A stretch of DNA of 64,000 nucleotides from the NCBI RefSeq assembly GCF_001429505.1, contig NZ_LMJW01000019.1, positions 194 to 64,193 on the forward strand, in the 5' to 3' direction. Origin of the DNA: Allobosea sp. Root483D1 (GTDB taxonomy: Bacteria; Pseudomonadota; Alphaproteobacteria; Rhizobiales; Beijerinckiaceae). The translations under genes and the position numbers were made by a program. Positions 35,817 to 45,056 of this stretch are shown piece after piece (position 1 is the first letter of the stretch; each line of letters starts with the position of its first letter). The notes under the pieces are model-generated. The model saw nothing but the letters and a program-made list of their open reading frames with translations. It was not told the DNA's origin and did no database searches.

Positions 35817-37040
35817 ATGAACGTCAGCAAGCCGATCGCCTCCACCCGCCGCGCCGACCTGCCGGTGCTGTTCGCGCTCAGCGCGACGCATCTGCTCAAC
35901 GACATGATCCAGTCGCTGATCCCGGCGATCTATCCGATCATCAAGACGGCCTATGCGCTGGATTTCGGCCAGATCGGCCTGATCACGCTGACCTTCCAGA
36001 TCACCGCCTCATTGCTGCAGCCGCTCGTCGGGCACTACACCGACAAGAACCCGATGCCCTATTCGATGGTGGTCGGCATGGGCTGCACGCTGACCGGGCT
36101 GATCGGCCTCGCCTATGCCGGCAGCTATCCGCTGCTCTTGCTCGCGGCGGCCTGCGTCGGCCTGGGGTCCTCGATCTTCCATCCGGAAGCGACCCGCATG
36201 GCGCGCAATGCATCGGGCGGCCAGCAGGGGCTGGCGCAGGGCATCTTCCAGGTCGGCGGCCAGAGCGGCGGCGCACTCGGCCCGCTGCTCGCCGCCTTCA
36301 TCATCGTACCGCGCGGCCAGACCAGCGTCGCCTGGTTCTCGGCCGCAGCCCTGCTCGCCATGGTCCTGATGGTCTGGACGGCGCGCCGCTATGCCGAGCT
36401 GAGCAAGGCGGCCGCTGCCGCCGCCGCGGCGAAGCCCGCGAAGGTCGCGGCGGCCGCGCCCGCGGCGCCCGCGCATTCGAAGGGCCAGATCGCCTTCGCG
36501 ATCACCATCCTCGTCATCCTGCTGTTCTCGAAGAACGCCTACTCGTCGAGCTTCAGCTCGTATTACACCTTCTATCTGATCGGGAAGTTCGGCGTCTCGG
36601 TGCAGGCTTCGCAGCTGATGCTGTTCCTCTTCCTCGCCGCCGCGGCCGTCGGGGCGCTCGCCGGCGGCATCATCGGCGACAGGGTCGGCCGCAACCGCAT
36701 CCTCTGGTTCTCGATCCTCGGCGCCCTGCCCTTCTCGCTGATGCTGCCCTTCGCCGACCTTTTCTGGACCGGCGTGCTGACGGTGGTGATCAACCTGATC
36801 ATGGCGAGTTCCTTCGCCGCGATCCTGATCTACGCCATGGAGCTGATGCCGGGCCGGATCGGCCTGATCGGCGGCCTGTTCTACGGCCTGTCCTTCGGCC
36901 TCGGCGGACTCGCGGCAGCGATCCTCGGCGAAGTCGCCGACTGGATCGGCATCGAGGCGGTCTACCGCATCTGCGCCTTCCTGCCGGCGATCGGCCTGCT
37001 CGCCTGGTTCCTGCCGAAGGTCGAGCATCGGAGGGGGTAG
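35817..37040 (+). CDS. MFS transporter, fosmidomycin-resistance type
   Basis: A 407-residue major facilitator with 12 hydrophobic segments. The start ATHLLNDMIQSLIPAIYPII and the cytosolic loop DKNPMPYSMVVGMG are typical of the Fsr (fosmidomycin resistance) group of drug exporters. The central loop near 195-225 is Ala/Lys-rich. The ATG at 35817 gives the family length; an in-frame ATG lies 69 bases upstream. Drug and regulation cannot be read here. Confidence 0.9.
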   Translation: MNVSKPIASTRRADLPVLFALSATHLLNDMIQSLIPAIYPIIKTAYALDFGQIGLITLTFQITASLLQPLVGHYTDKNPMPYSMVVGMGCTLTGLIGLAYAGSYPLLLLAAACVGLGSSIFHPEATRMARNASGGQQGLAQGIFQVGGQSGGALGPLLAAFIIVPRGQTSVAWFSAAALLAMVLMVWTARRYAELSKAAAAAAAAKPAKVAAAAPAAPAHSKGQIAFAITILVILLFSKNAYSSSFSSYYTFYLIGKFGVSVQASQLMLFLFLAAAAVGALAGGIIGDRVGRNRILWFSILGALPFSLMLPFADLFWTGVLTVVINLIMASSFAAILIYAMELMPGRIGLIGGLFYGLSFGLGGLAAAILGEVADWIGIEAVYRICAFLPAIGLLAWFLPKVEHRRG

Positions 37041-37146
37041 AATTCGCTACTGCCGCCAGCAGGACCGAGGTCTGGTCACACGATCGGAGCAGGCCATCGT
37101 TGCGGCAAATTGCTTGCCGCAAGACAACATTGGGACGTGATTTTCA

Positions 37147-37473
37147 ATGATCTACGAAATGCGGGTGTATCGCTGCTTGCCTGGTCGGCTTCCGGCTTTG
37201 CTCGACCGTTTTGACAAGGCCACACTGAAACTGTGGGACAAGCACGGCATCCGGCAAGCCGGATTCTTCACCACGCTGATCGGGGAGTCCAATCAGGACC
37301 TGACCTATTTCCTGGCCTGGGAATCGCTTGCCGAGCGCGAGACGAAATGGACGGCGTTTGCGACCGATCCGGACTGGACCGAGGCGCGCACCAAGAGTGA
37401 AGCGGACGGCCAGATTGTCGGCAACATCGTCAGCCAGATTTTGGCGCCGACGGCCTTCTCCGCGGTGAAGTAA
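37147..37473 (+). CDS. NIPSNAP-family protein
   Basis: A 108-residue dimeric alpha/beta-barrel protein of the NIPSNAP group: MIYEMRVYRCLPGRLPALLD, then GFFTTLIGESNQDLTYFLAW and a final helix after FATDPDWTEARTKSE. Bacterial members have no settled function. Transcribed alone; a perfect hairpin lies 38 bases past its stop. Confidence 0.92.
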   Translation: MIYEMRVYRCLPGRLPALLDRFDKATLKLWDKHGIRQAGFFTTLIGESNQDLTYFLAWESLAERETKWTAFATDPDWTEARTKSEADGQIVGNIVSQILAPTAFSAVK

Positions 37474-37510
37474 GCGCCGGGCAGGCGATTGCCTCTGCCA
37501 AAACAAGAGC

Positions 37511-37536
37511 AGCAAGGGCGATGTCGCCCTTGCTGT
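37511..37536 (+). terminator. Perfect 12-bp hairpin after NIPSNAP gene
   Basis: CAGCAAGGGCGA pairs exactly with TCGCCCTTGCTG. No T-tract follows (GTCAGTTGAG), so it is a weak or Rho-assisted terminator candidate. Confidence 0.5.
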
Positions 37537-37723
37537 CAGTTGAGTTGACGCCCTTGTAGTTGCGCAGCCGTGGCAACGGTCCGGAGTTCGTCGCCAAGGC
37601 CAGTCGGGCTTGTGGTACCCCGGCACGGTGGCCGACCGCCGCGCCGCCAGCATTCGGCCAGCGACAAGGTCGGGCGGAAAGCTACCGCTGCTTGCCGGGA
37701 CAATCGAGCGAGGCTGATGCCTT

Positions 37724-38740
37724 CTACGATGCAGGCTGCGCTTCCGGCATCTTCCACGTGCCGCTCAGGAACACGGCGCGAGGGCGGTAGAGCCGGAATG
37801 TGTAATTCCACCCCTGCGTGATCGGCAGGCAGTTCGCGATCTTGCCGTCGCAGCCGGCGAACTGGATGTCGATCGCGCCATCGGCGCTTGTCTTGCCGGT
37901 GATGCTGTTGACCGAATAGGCGTCGTAGTCGTTCTTCTGGAAGAAGCCCTTGTCGTTGTAGACGCTGATCGACCAGAACGCGTCGACGGGGACATCCTTG
38001 ACCCTGAGCTTGTAGACCGTCTTGCCATCGTTTTTGGCCGGAGTGAACGACAGGTAGGATGCGTCCTTGTCGGGGTTGCCACCCCAGCCGGCTGCCGTGC
38101 CGATGAGGTGCATGACCGGATCGACCTTCCCCTTCGGGCCGAAAGCGTTGGCGAAGCTGCCCGATGATGCGGCGGACAACGCTTCGAGCGCATCACGGAT
38201 CTTCTTCTGCTGAGCCAGGTCCCAGTTCGGGGCCTCGAACTTGCCGACCGATTTCTGCTCCACCTTCAGCGCATCCTGCAGGGCATGAACCTGCGCGAGG
38301 TCCTTAGCGTCGTTGGGATCGACGAGGATACGGACCGCGATGAACACATAGCGGGTGCCGACCTTGTCCTTGGTGAGCGTCGTGCGGCCCGGCTTGTAGA
38401 CCACCATCGGGGTGTAATGGTCTTCGCTGATGACCTGCATCGAGATGAAGCGCTTGCCGGCATCGGGAAGGGTGATGGTCACCGGGCCGGCGTCGAGGTC
38501 GAAAAGCGCCTGGGAATAGAGCGTATCCCGGTTCATCCGGACCACAGGCTGGTTGTCGATCGGCGTCGGCGCCCTGGTGTGGACGAACTTGCCAAGGGCA
38601 CCGGCGTTGGCCGTCTTGACCATATAGAAATCGCTCTCGGCTCGCTTGAAGTTGTCGAGATTGACCGGAACGGGCTGTGCGGACGCCACGCACGGCGCGA
38701 GAACCAGGAAACCCAGGCTGTAGACCAGCTTCATTCGCAT
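37724..38740 (-). CDS. DUF1254/DUF1214 secreted protein
   Basis: A 338-residue exported protein: signal peptide to about residue 21 (LVYSLGFLVLAPCVASAQ), DUF1254 domain (DTLYSQALFDLDAGPVTITL) and C-terminal DUF1214 domain (DAFWSISVYNDKGFF, then WNYTFRLYRPR). The family is widespread and uncharacterised, often in operons with stress or wall genes. Start at the third of three in-frame ATGs, preceded by GAGG. It follows the phosphatase gene by 42 bases and is likely its operon partner. Confidence 0.9.
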   Translation of the reverse strand: MRMKLVYSLGFLVLAPCVASAQPVPVNLDNFKRAESDFYMVKTANAGALGKFVHTRAPTPIDNQPVVRMNRDTLYSQALFDLDAGPVTITLPDAGKRFISMQVISEDHYTPMVVYKPGRTTLTKDKVGTRYVFIAVRILVDPNDAKDLAQVHALQDALKVEQKSVGKFEAPNWDLAQQKKIRDALEALSAASSGSFANAFGPKGKVDPVMHLIGTAAGWGGNPDKDASYLSFTPAKNDGKTVYKLRVKDVPVDAFWSISVYNDKGFFQKNDYDAYSVNSITGKTSADGAIDIQFAGCDGKIANCLPITQGWNYTFRLYRPRAVFLSGTWKMPEAQPAS

Positions 38741-38782
38741 CGAACGGTACCTCATTGGTGTCTTTGATCGATTTGCTCGTCG

Positions 38783-39616
38783 CTATCGCGCGGACAGCGC
38801 AGCAGCCTCCGCGGCGCATTCGGAGGCTGAGGGCGTCCGCTTCGCCTTCGCGGCCCTCACCTCCGCTTTCGCGGCCTTGAGATCGGCGAGGAAAGTCGGG
38901 TCGGTCTGCAGCCGCGCGACGGTTGCCGCGCCCATGATCCGGCCGGCATCGACATCGCTCTGCCAATGCGCGTCGCAGATCACCCGGCTCTGTCCGAATT
39001 CGAGGCCGCGCTTGAGCAGCGCATCGGCGCGCTCGGGATTGATCTGCGCGAAGACGAGCGCCCAGCCCCAGCCCGCGGCCGTATGGCCGGACGGGTAGGA
39101 GCCGTCATCCCGCAGGATGGCCTCCTGATCGGCCCGGCAGGTCGCTTCGTTGTGCACCACGAAGGGGCGGACCCGGTTGTACTTGGTCTTCACACCATAG
39201 GTGGAGAGGCCCAAATCCGAGAGCATCTTCTGCGTCATCGCGTAGAGGCGCGGGGTGTTCTGGCTATCGATCCGGACGCCCATCGCGCAGGAGAAGTTGT
39301 CGGCGGCCTGCGGAAAGGCGAGGTCGGCGTCGGTACGGGCGAGCTTCCAGCGTTCAGTGTTTCGCAGGGGAAGCGTCGCCTTGCGCGCTTCCTCGTCCCG
39401 GGCCAGCGCAGCAGAGCCCGTCTCGGGCGGCGGGCCGAGCAGAACCAGGCTGTCGGGCAGGTCGGATCGCTTCAGATAGCCCGGCGCGATCTTGAAATGC
39501 GGGTCGGTGACCTTGGGCTGCGCGTCGGCCGCCTGCGCCAGGGCCTGTCCGCAGATCGCGAGCAGCGCCAGCGCGGAAACGCCTGCGGTCCGAAGCGCAT
39601 TCGCAGTCATCGCCAT
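38783..39616 (-). CDS. Secreted class A type acid phosphatase (PAP2 fold)
   Basis: A 277-residue non-specific acid phosphatase of the PAP2 superfamily. The signal peptide ends at ALAQ (residue 28). The three signature blocks are KYNRVRP (KxxxxxxRP type), SYPSGHTAAG (PSGH), and SRVICDAHWQSDVDAG (SRxxxxxHxxxD); His in the last two form and attack the phospho-His. AAAGGA sits six bases before the chosen ATG at 39616. Operon with the DUF1254 gene; divergent from the AraC gene, which may control it. Confidence 0.92.
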   Translation of the reverse strand: MAMTANALRTAGVSALALLAICGQALAQAADAQPKVTDPHFKIAPGYLKRSDLPDSLVLLGPPPETGSAALARDEEARKATLPLRNTERWKLARTDADLAFPQAADNFSCAMGVRIDSQNTPRLYAMTQKMLSDLGLSTYGVKTKYNRVRPFVVHNEATCRADQEAILRDDGSYPSGHTAAGWGWALVFAQINPERADALLKRGLEFGQSRVICDAHWQSDVDAGRIMGAATVARLQTDPTFLADLKAAKAEVRAAKAKRTPSASECAAEAAALSAR

Positions 39617-39842
39617 TCCCATTCCTTTCGACATTGCCGAACTCATCAAGGTCCCGGTCAGAACCGGTATCGCGGCCCGACCGGCCGGCGAATGTCGTCG
39701 CGAGCATCTCGTGCATGGGCAACCTGCCCGTCTTGCCATTTCACGCCAAGCGCGACCGGCTATTCTCCGTCATCGCCGACCACGAGCCCTCCGGGATTCG
39801 GCCTTGTAAAAAGCATCAACCCGGTGATCGCGGCGAGGTCCG

Positions 39843-40844
39843 ATGGCTGATATCCCCTTGACGCGCGGGCAGTTCCTGCTGCCCTTCGTCAGCATCCTCG
39901 ACGATATCGGCGCGCCGACGGAGACGCTTCTGGAGCGGTCCCGGCTGCCATCGTCCCTGGCCGAAAAGAGCGATCTCTATTTGCCGCTCCTGCCGGCGCT
40001 GCGCTTCGTCGAGACCGCCCAGAGAAGCCAGGGCATCGCGGATTTCGGCTTTCTCGCTGCCCAGCGCCTGCACTTCTCGCATATGAGGGAAGAGACCCGG
40101 GCCCTGATCGCGCATTCGCCGACGCTGCTGGTCGCGCTCCGGCACGCCTGCCATTGGGCGTCGCGGGAAGACACCATTCTGAGCATGTGGATCGAACATG
40201 ACGCGGATCATGTGCGGGTCTGCAGCAGGCTGGCCGGCACGGCCGGGCTGCTGCATCTGAAACACGCGCAATGGATCCAGAACATTTTCTCGGTCTACAT
40301 CGTCAGGCAATTCGCAGGGCCCGGCTGGATGCCGACGGCGATCGCCTTTGAATCGTCTTATGCGCCAAGCCCGGCGACGCGATCCTGCTGGCCGAATGTG
40401 CGGTTTCTATCAGGCCAGCATGCCGCCTGGATCAGCCTCCCGATCGCGCTGCTCAGCCTCCCCAACCGTTCGGCCGCCTCGTTTGCGCCGACGCGCAACA
40501 ACGAGGACGGCCCTTCCGCCTACGACATCGTCGACCTGCTCAAGCTGATGCTGCCGGCCTATCTCGACGAGGGAACCACGGCGCTGGCCGACGTCGCCGA
40601 GATCGCGGGCGTTAGCGCGCGGACGCTTCAGCGCAAGCTCGCTTTGATCGGCCTGTCCTACTCGGACATCCTCGACACGGTCAGATACGAGAATGCGAGC
40701 CGGCTACTGCAGGACACCGATTGCAGGATCATCGATGTCGCCTTTTCCTCCGGCTATACCGACCCGGCGCATTTCAGCCGCGCCTTCCGCCGGATGACAG
40801 GCGTCACGCCACGCCGGTTTCGCGAGCAATCGCGGCTTGGCTAA
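39843..40844 (+). CDS. AraC-family regulator, OruR type
   Basis: A 333-residue regulator with the arabinose-binding-type N-domain of the OruR/ArgR subgroup (LLPFVSILDDIGAP start, PLLPALRFVETAQRSQG) and C-terminal AraC helix-turn-helix (ALADVAEIAGVSARTLQRKL, then IIDVAFSSGYTDPAHFSRAF). Divergent from the phosphatase-DUF1254 operon with a 226-base shared region, so it is a candidate regulator of that operon. Confidence 0.92.
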   Translation: MADIPLTRGQFLLPFVSILDDIGAPTETLLERSRLPSSLAEKSDLYLPLLPALRFVETAQRSQGIADFGFLAAQRLHFSHMREETRALIAHSPTLLVALRHACHWASREDTILSMWIEHDADHVRVCSRLAGTAGLLHLKHAQWIQNIFSVYIVRQFAGPGWMPTAIAFESSYAPSPATRSCWPNVRFLSGQHAAWISLPIALLSLPNRSAASFAPTRNNEDGPSAYDIVDLLKLMLPAYLDEGTTALADVAEIAGVSARTLQRKLALIGLSYSDILDTVRYENASRLLQDTDCRIIDVAFSSGYTDPAHFSRAFRRMTGVTPRRFREQSRLG

Positions 40845-40894
40845 GCGGCAACGCCTCCGGCGGCCAGCAGGGGCTGGCGCCGGGGAGTGAGCGG

Positions 40895-41260
40895 TCACGG
40901 CTGCGGATTGATGCGCCGGATGGCGAACTCGATCTCCGAACGATTGATGCCGATATCCTTCAGCGTCCTGTCATCGAGAATCGGCAACGCGTTTGCCGCG
41001 TTGCGCATCTGCACCCTGTCGCGGATACCGCGGAGCCGTCCCGACAGCGCCTCGATCAGCCTGGTCGTCAGGGGACGCCGGGCAGGCTTTCGATGAGGTG
41101 GGACGAATGGACCATGGACCTCATAGATAAACTGCTCACCGAGGATTTGCCCGACAGCCCTGCGACCAACCAACCGGTCGAGCACCGACTTGGTGCGAGG
41201 CCGCAGCATGTCGGTCAGGTCTTCGATGTCGTGAAGAAAGTCGCTTCTAACCGCATACAT
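40895..41260 (-). CDS. DUF1127-containing protein with long N-terminus
   Basis: A 121-residue protein. The last 40 residues are the DUF1127 module (LDDRTLKDIGINRSEIEFAI) known as an Arg-rich small-protein domain that in agrobacteria affects RNA turnover and phosphate or growth control. The first 75 residues are extra; most DUF1127 proteins are about 50 residues. Bounded by the AraC gene and the AT-rich cyclase island. Confidence 0.82.
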   Translation of the reverse strand: MYAVRSDFLHDIEDLTDMLRPRTKSVLDRLVGRRAVGQILGEQFIYEVHGPFVPPHRKPARRPLTTRLIEALSGRLRGIRDRVQMRNAANALPILDDRTLKDIGINRSEIEFAIRRINPQP

Positions 41261-41479
41261 GGCGCCGCTCCCATTGCCTTGCCCGCCGCCGCCTCAGGCG
41301 GTGTTGCAGCGTTGTGGCGGTTCGGGGGCATCTCGTCTGTGAGGTGCCGCACACGTCTGCCCCTTTCCAAGAAGGCGAAGAGACGACATGATGCTGCCAG
41401 TAACCCGTGCCGGTTACGCCGACAGCCTTGCCCTCTGGCCTGATTTGCCCTCCTGCCATCAGACGTAGGCGGACTGCGC

Positions 41480-43252
41480 ATGTTGTCGACGGCGCAAACG
41501 TTGGATCGTTCTGTCCTCGCAGTCCTCTGCGCTGACGTCGCCGACTATAGCCGAATGATGGATACGGCGGAGGAAGAGACCCACAAGCAGCTGACGTGGC
41601 TCTGGGCGACCGTGGTCATTCCTGTCGTCGAAAAGTACAAAGGTAGAATTGTCAAATTCACCGGCGACGGTTTTCTCGCCTGCTTTAGCGACGCTGTCGC
41701 AGCAGTAAATTGCGCCCTGAAGGTACAGGAATTTACGCGCCAATCCCAATTGAAACGCGATCCTGAACGTCGGATTCAATTTAGAATTGGGGCAACAATC
41801 GACAGTGTGATTATCGAAGATAACGATATTTTTGGAATTGCTGTAAATACGGCGTCACGACTTCAGCAAATAGCCACTCCCGGCGCTGTATTGATTTCAA
41901 GCGATCTATTTACTAAAGTTAACGGCAAAATCAATATATCTTCCAGCGATTGGGGCCGGATCAGGTTAAAGAATTCTCATAGCCCGACGCACGCGTTTTT
42001 AATAAATACGCCGGGCACAGATTCATTTCCTTTTATTACGAAACCGCATCGTAAGCGAACGCGTCTCCCAACCATCGCTGTTTTTCCGTTTTCAGCTTTT
42101 GGCAGCAGTGGTGTCGAAGATTATTTTTCGCAAGGACTGATGGATGGCATAATTGGTGCCCTCAGTAGTCTGCGCGATATCATGACAATCAATCGGGGAT
42201 CAACCGTTGACTATTGCACAAAAGAGCCTCCCGCCCTTCTGGGAAAACGACTGGGGGCGCATTACGTTCTCACAGGAGTAATTGGGCGATCTGGCAATGA
42301 AATTCGCGTAACCTGCTCACTAACTGATGTGAAGAGCGGCAGCGTTCTTTGGTCCGATCACATGGGCGGCATCTTGTCGTCGATATTCGATATGCAGGAC
42401 AGTATCGCGACCAAGGTCGTTGGGACGATCGCTCCCCATGTCCGCGAAGCCGAACTTGCGCGGGCTGTGATGAAGCGCCCCGAGAATATGGACGCCTATG
42501 ATCTGCTTCTTCAAGGTATAGACCTGCTCTACAGAATGGACAGTGAGCAGTTCGTTCGCGCACGAAAATTTCTCGGCAGTGCCATCGAGACCGACAGTCG
42601 GTATCCCCCAGCTTACGCTTACGCCTCCCTCTGGCACATTTTCAATATTGGCCAAGGCTGGTCGGCCGATCCGACATTAGATGCTTACCAAGCCTGGCAG
42701 TTGGCCTCCGCCGCTGTCGATCGGGATGCCTCCAATTCGCTGGCGCTCGCAATCTGCGGGCACGTCAAGTCATTCCTGTTTCACGAGTACGCAGCAGCTA
42801 CATCTTACTTTGAGCGCGCGATCAATTGTTCTCCAAGCCACGCCTGGGCTTGGGCCCTCAGCAGCGGCACATACGCCTACATGGGAGACGCCAAAGAGGC
42901 GGTCGAACGCGCCGAGCGCGGGATCGCGCTGTCACCCGCAGACCGGCATGCATTCTACTATCTGTCTTTCCTAGGCCTTGCCCACTACGCCGGTGAATCT
43001 TACGAGGCGGCCGTGGATTGCGACCGCAAGGCCGTGGGGCAGAATCCCCATTTTCGAGCGGGGCTGCGAGTCCTGATAGCCAGTCTTGTCGCGCTCGGCA
43101 GACTGGAAGAGGCGCAGGGAGTCGCGCGCGCCCTCCTTGCTGAGCAGCCATCCTTCCGGGTCTCTGTGTACGCACCTCAGTGCCCCTGGTGGGATAACGA
43201 GGTCCGAGAAACATTCTTGAGGCGCCTGGTGGACGCCGGCCTTCCCGAGTGA
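41480..43252 (+). CDS. Class III adenylate cyclase fused to TolB-like and TPR domains
   Basis: A 590-residue cytosolic protein. Residues 11-170 are a class III cyclase domain: metal Asp19 (CADVADYS), Lys59 and Asp63 (VKFTGDGF) and the Asn/Arg of VNTASRLQ, so the catalytic set for ATP to cAMP looks complete. Residues 195-325 resemble the TolB-like region common in these rhizobial fusions (IAVFPFSAFGSSGVEDYFSQ), and about 340-590 are TPR repeats. Codon use is visibly AT-richer than neighbours from about 41.6 to 42.4 kb. It precedes a PAP2-like gene by 56 bases. Confidence 0.92.
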   Translation: MLSTAQTLDRSVLAVLCADVADYSRMMDTAEEETHKQLTWLWATVVIPVVEKYKGRIVKFTGDGFLACFSDAVAAVNCALKVQEFTRQSQLKRDPERRIQFRIGATIDSVIIEDNDIFGIAVNTASRLQQIATPGAVLISSDLFTKVNGKINISSSDWGRIRLKNSHSPTHAFLINTPGTDSFPFITKPHRKRTRLPTIAVFPFSAFGSSGVEDYFSQGLMDGIIGALSSLRDIMTINRGSTVDYCTKEPPALLGKRLGAHYVLTGVIGRSGNEIRVTCSLTDVKSGSVLWSDHMGGILSSIFDMQDSIATKVVGTIAPHVREAELARAVMKRPENMDAYDLLLQGIDLLYRMDSEQFVRARKFLGSAIETDSRYPPAYAYASLWHIFNIGQGWSADPTLDAYQAWQLASAAVDRDASNSLALAICGHVKSFLFHEYAAATSYFERAINCSPSHAWAWALSSGTYAYMGDAKEAVERAERGIALSPADRHAFYYLSFLGLAHYAGESYEAAVDCDRKAVGQNPHFRAGLRVLIASLVALGRLEEAQGVARALLAEQPSFRVSVYAPQCPWWDNEVRETFLRRLVDAGLPE

Positions 43253-43308
43253 GCAAGACGAGTCGGAGGCCGCGAGCAGCATCCGATAATGTAAACAGGG
43301 GTAATATT

Positions 43309-44058
43309 ATGGGAAACTGCTTCTATGATCCGCTAGATTTGCCGGAATTTCCCACTCACCCGGATCAGCCCGGCTTGCGAGAGGGTCCGCGCGATCTCCT
43401 CACAGATATTACAGAGTTCCCAAGGCACTATTGGGATCCAGACTATGTCGGCCTGGCAATCTTGCCCGAATTTGCGACGTCCGGCTGGGAAAGCCAAATA
43501 TCTGTTTCGCCGCCGCCATCGACCAAATCGGAGGAGACGCGCGAGGAAATCGAGTATTTATTGGAATTGATGGGCGAACGGAATAAAGCCCGAAACGAAA
43601 TTATAGCGCAGAGCACTGATTTTCCAAAATACTGGCTAGGCTTGTTGATGATGAGCCGCACGTCTCACCCTGCCACATACGAAATGATCAAAGCCGCAGC
43701 TCGCGTCGGTGAAATGGTGATGTTTTTCTACAAATTCAAATTCAACCGGCCGCGCCCGCATCAGTTATGTCCGGCGCTGATGCCGATGATGGCTGTGCCC
43801 GGGCACGCTTCGTATCCGAGTGGCCATTCCCTGATGTCTCATATGCTGTCCCTTACAGCGGCATCGGTGCGAAAAGATATCGAGGGCTCCCTGACAGTGC
43901 TGGCCAACAGGGTGGGTAAAAATCGAGAAATCGCTGGTTTGCATTATCCCAGCGATACGAGCGCTGGAGAGGACATCGCAAAAGGCGCATTCGAAATTCT
44001 TTCCAGCTGCCCTGGCTTTAAGAAATTGCGGACTGAATCAAAGAAAGAATGGCGCTAA
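43309..44058 (+). CDS. PAP2-superfamily phosphatase/haloperoxidase-like protein
   Basis: A 249-residue soluble PAP2-fold protein with all three signature blocks: KFKFNRPRP, YPSGHSLMSHM and NREIAGLHYPSDTSAG. No signal peptide or membrane helix, unlike lipid phosphatases, so it may be a cytosolic phosphatase or a vanadium-haloperoxidase relative. I start at MGNCFYD, preceded by AGGGG; a GTG at 43249 overlaps the cyclase stop. AT-rich like the cyclase and probably acquired with it. Confidence 0.85.
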   Translation: MGNCFYDPLDLPEFPTHPDQPGLREGPRDLLTDITEFPRHYWDPDYVGLAILPEFATSGWESQISVSPPPSTKSEETREEIEYLLELMGERNKARNEIIAQSTDFPKYWLGLLMMSRTSHPATYEMIKAAARVGEMVMFFYKFKFNRPRPHQLCPALMPMMAVPGHASYPSGHSLMSHMLSLTAASVRKDIEGSLTVLANRVGKNREIAGLHYPSDTSAGEDIAKGAFEILSSCPGFKKLRTESKKEWR

Positions 44059-44226
44059 TAGTTTTGACCTGAGATTTGATCGTCCTCCAGCTTTGGGTAG
44101 AGAGTCCGTCGATCAAGGAGACGGACGCGGCTTCCCCGCGCGCTCATGTCCGCGTCTCGGCGGTGAGCCCAGGTCAGCGATCGGCGCACAGCTGACTATT
44201 GACCTGACGACTCATCTTTCAAGCCA

Positions 44227-44313
44227 TGGTGCGGACGGCGGGGATCGAACCCGCATACCGTTTCCGGCGAGGCATTTTAAGTGCCTTGCGTCTACCAGTT
44301 TCGCCACGTCCGC
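44227..44313 (-). tRNA. tRNA-Leu (UAA)
   Basis: Minus-strand class II tRNA: acceptor GCGGACG/CGTCCGC, anticodon loop ACTTAAAAT giving TAA, long variable arm (GCCTCGCCGGAAACGGT), T arm GGTTCGATCCC, discriminator A, encoded CCA. Its 3' end faces the AT-rich cyclase island. Confidence 0.97.
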
Positions 44314-44373
44314 GCTGCGAAACTGGTTAGCGATACCAGCGCCCGGCGACAAGCGCCGGTTGCGCGCTTGTCC

Positions 44374-45027
44374 TCAGCGCCGGTGCGCCGGCTTGTACCA
44401 TTCGACCCCGTCCGGATCGACATAGAGCCCCGGCGCGACGTCGGAGCCGAGCTTCTTCTCCTGCATCGGCACGCGCACGGTGTCGTCGCGGTCGCCGCGG
44501 CGGATATAGGGGCCGCTCGCCTGCTGGCTGTGCTGGCCGCGCCCGCCGCCATCGCTGCCGCCCATCACCGCCCGGCGGCCGGCGACCTTGTCGTCGAGCG
44601 CCGCGACCTGGCGGGCCGAGAAGGCGACCTTGGCCGAGCCCTCGACAATCGGAATGGCCTTGCCGGAGGCGCCCTCGCCGGTCACCCGGATGCCGACGAA
44701 GCGCGGCACGTAAGATTGCCCGCCGCCGCCGCGCGCCAATGCGTCCCAGCCGCCGGTGGTCGAGACCTGGGCGCCGCAGCGCTTATGGGCCCGCTCGCAG
44801 GCGACGCGCGAGCCGTAACGCGGCGCCTTCTGCTCGAACTCGGCGCGAGCGTTGCGATAGGCGTGCTCGCATTGCTCGGCCGAGAGCTTGCCGGCCTCGA
44901 TGCATTCATCGCGGCGGACATAGGTCTGGCCAGCCGCCTGGGCGGCGAGATCCGCGGGTGTCAGGGCAAGCCCGGCAACGGCAAAGGCCGCCGCGCGGGC
45001 GAGGACGAGGGGAAGAAGCGTGATCAT
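44374..45027 (-). CDS. DUF1190 (YgiB-like) secreted protein
   Basis: A 217-residue exported protein: hydrophobic leader (LVLARAAAFAVAGLALTPAD), then the DUF1190 segment YVRRDECIEAGKLSAEQCEH with paired cysteines and AFEQ/ARAEFEQKAPRYGS, followed by a Gly/Gln-rich linker and a conserved-looking end (VDPDGVEWYKPAHR). Enterobacterial YgiB is linked to biofilm; no function is proven. Start at MITLLPL. Confidence 0.8.
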   Translation of the reverse strand: MITLLPLVLARAAAFAVAGLALTPADLAAQAAGQTYVRRDECIEAGKLSAEQCEHAYRNARAEFEQKAPRYGSRVACERAHKRCGAQVSTTGGWDALARGGGGQSYVPRFVGIRVTGEGASGKAIPIVEGSAKVAFSARQVAALDDKVAGRRAVMGGSDGGGRGQHSQQASGPYIRRGDRDDTVRVPMQEKKLGSDVAPGLYVDPDGVEWYKPAHRR

Positions 45028-45056
45028 GCGGCTTCCCAGATCATGCGATTGTGGCG

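Noticed and set aside
41380..41479. Possible left attachment repeat of the tRNA-Leu island
   Set aside because: I looked for a second copy of the tRNA 3' end sequence near the left edge of the AT-rich island and saw none. Not reported as an att site.
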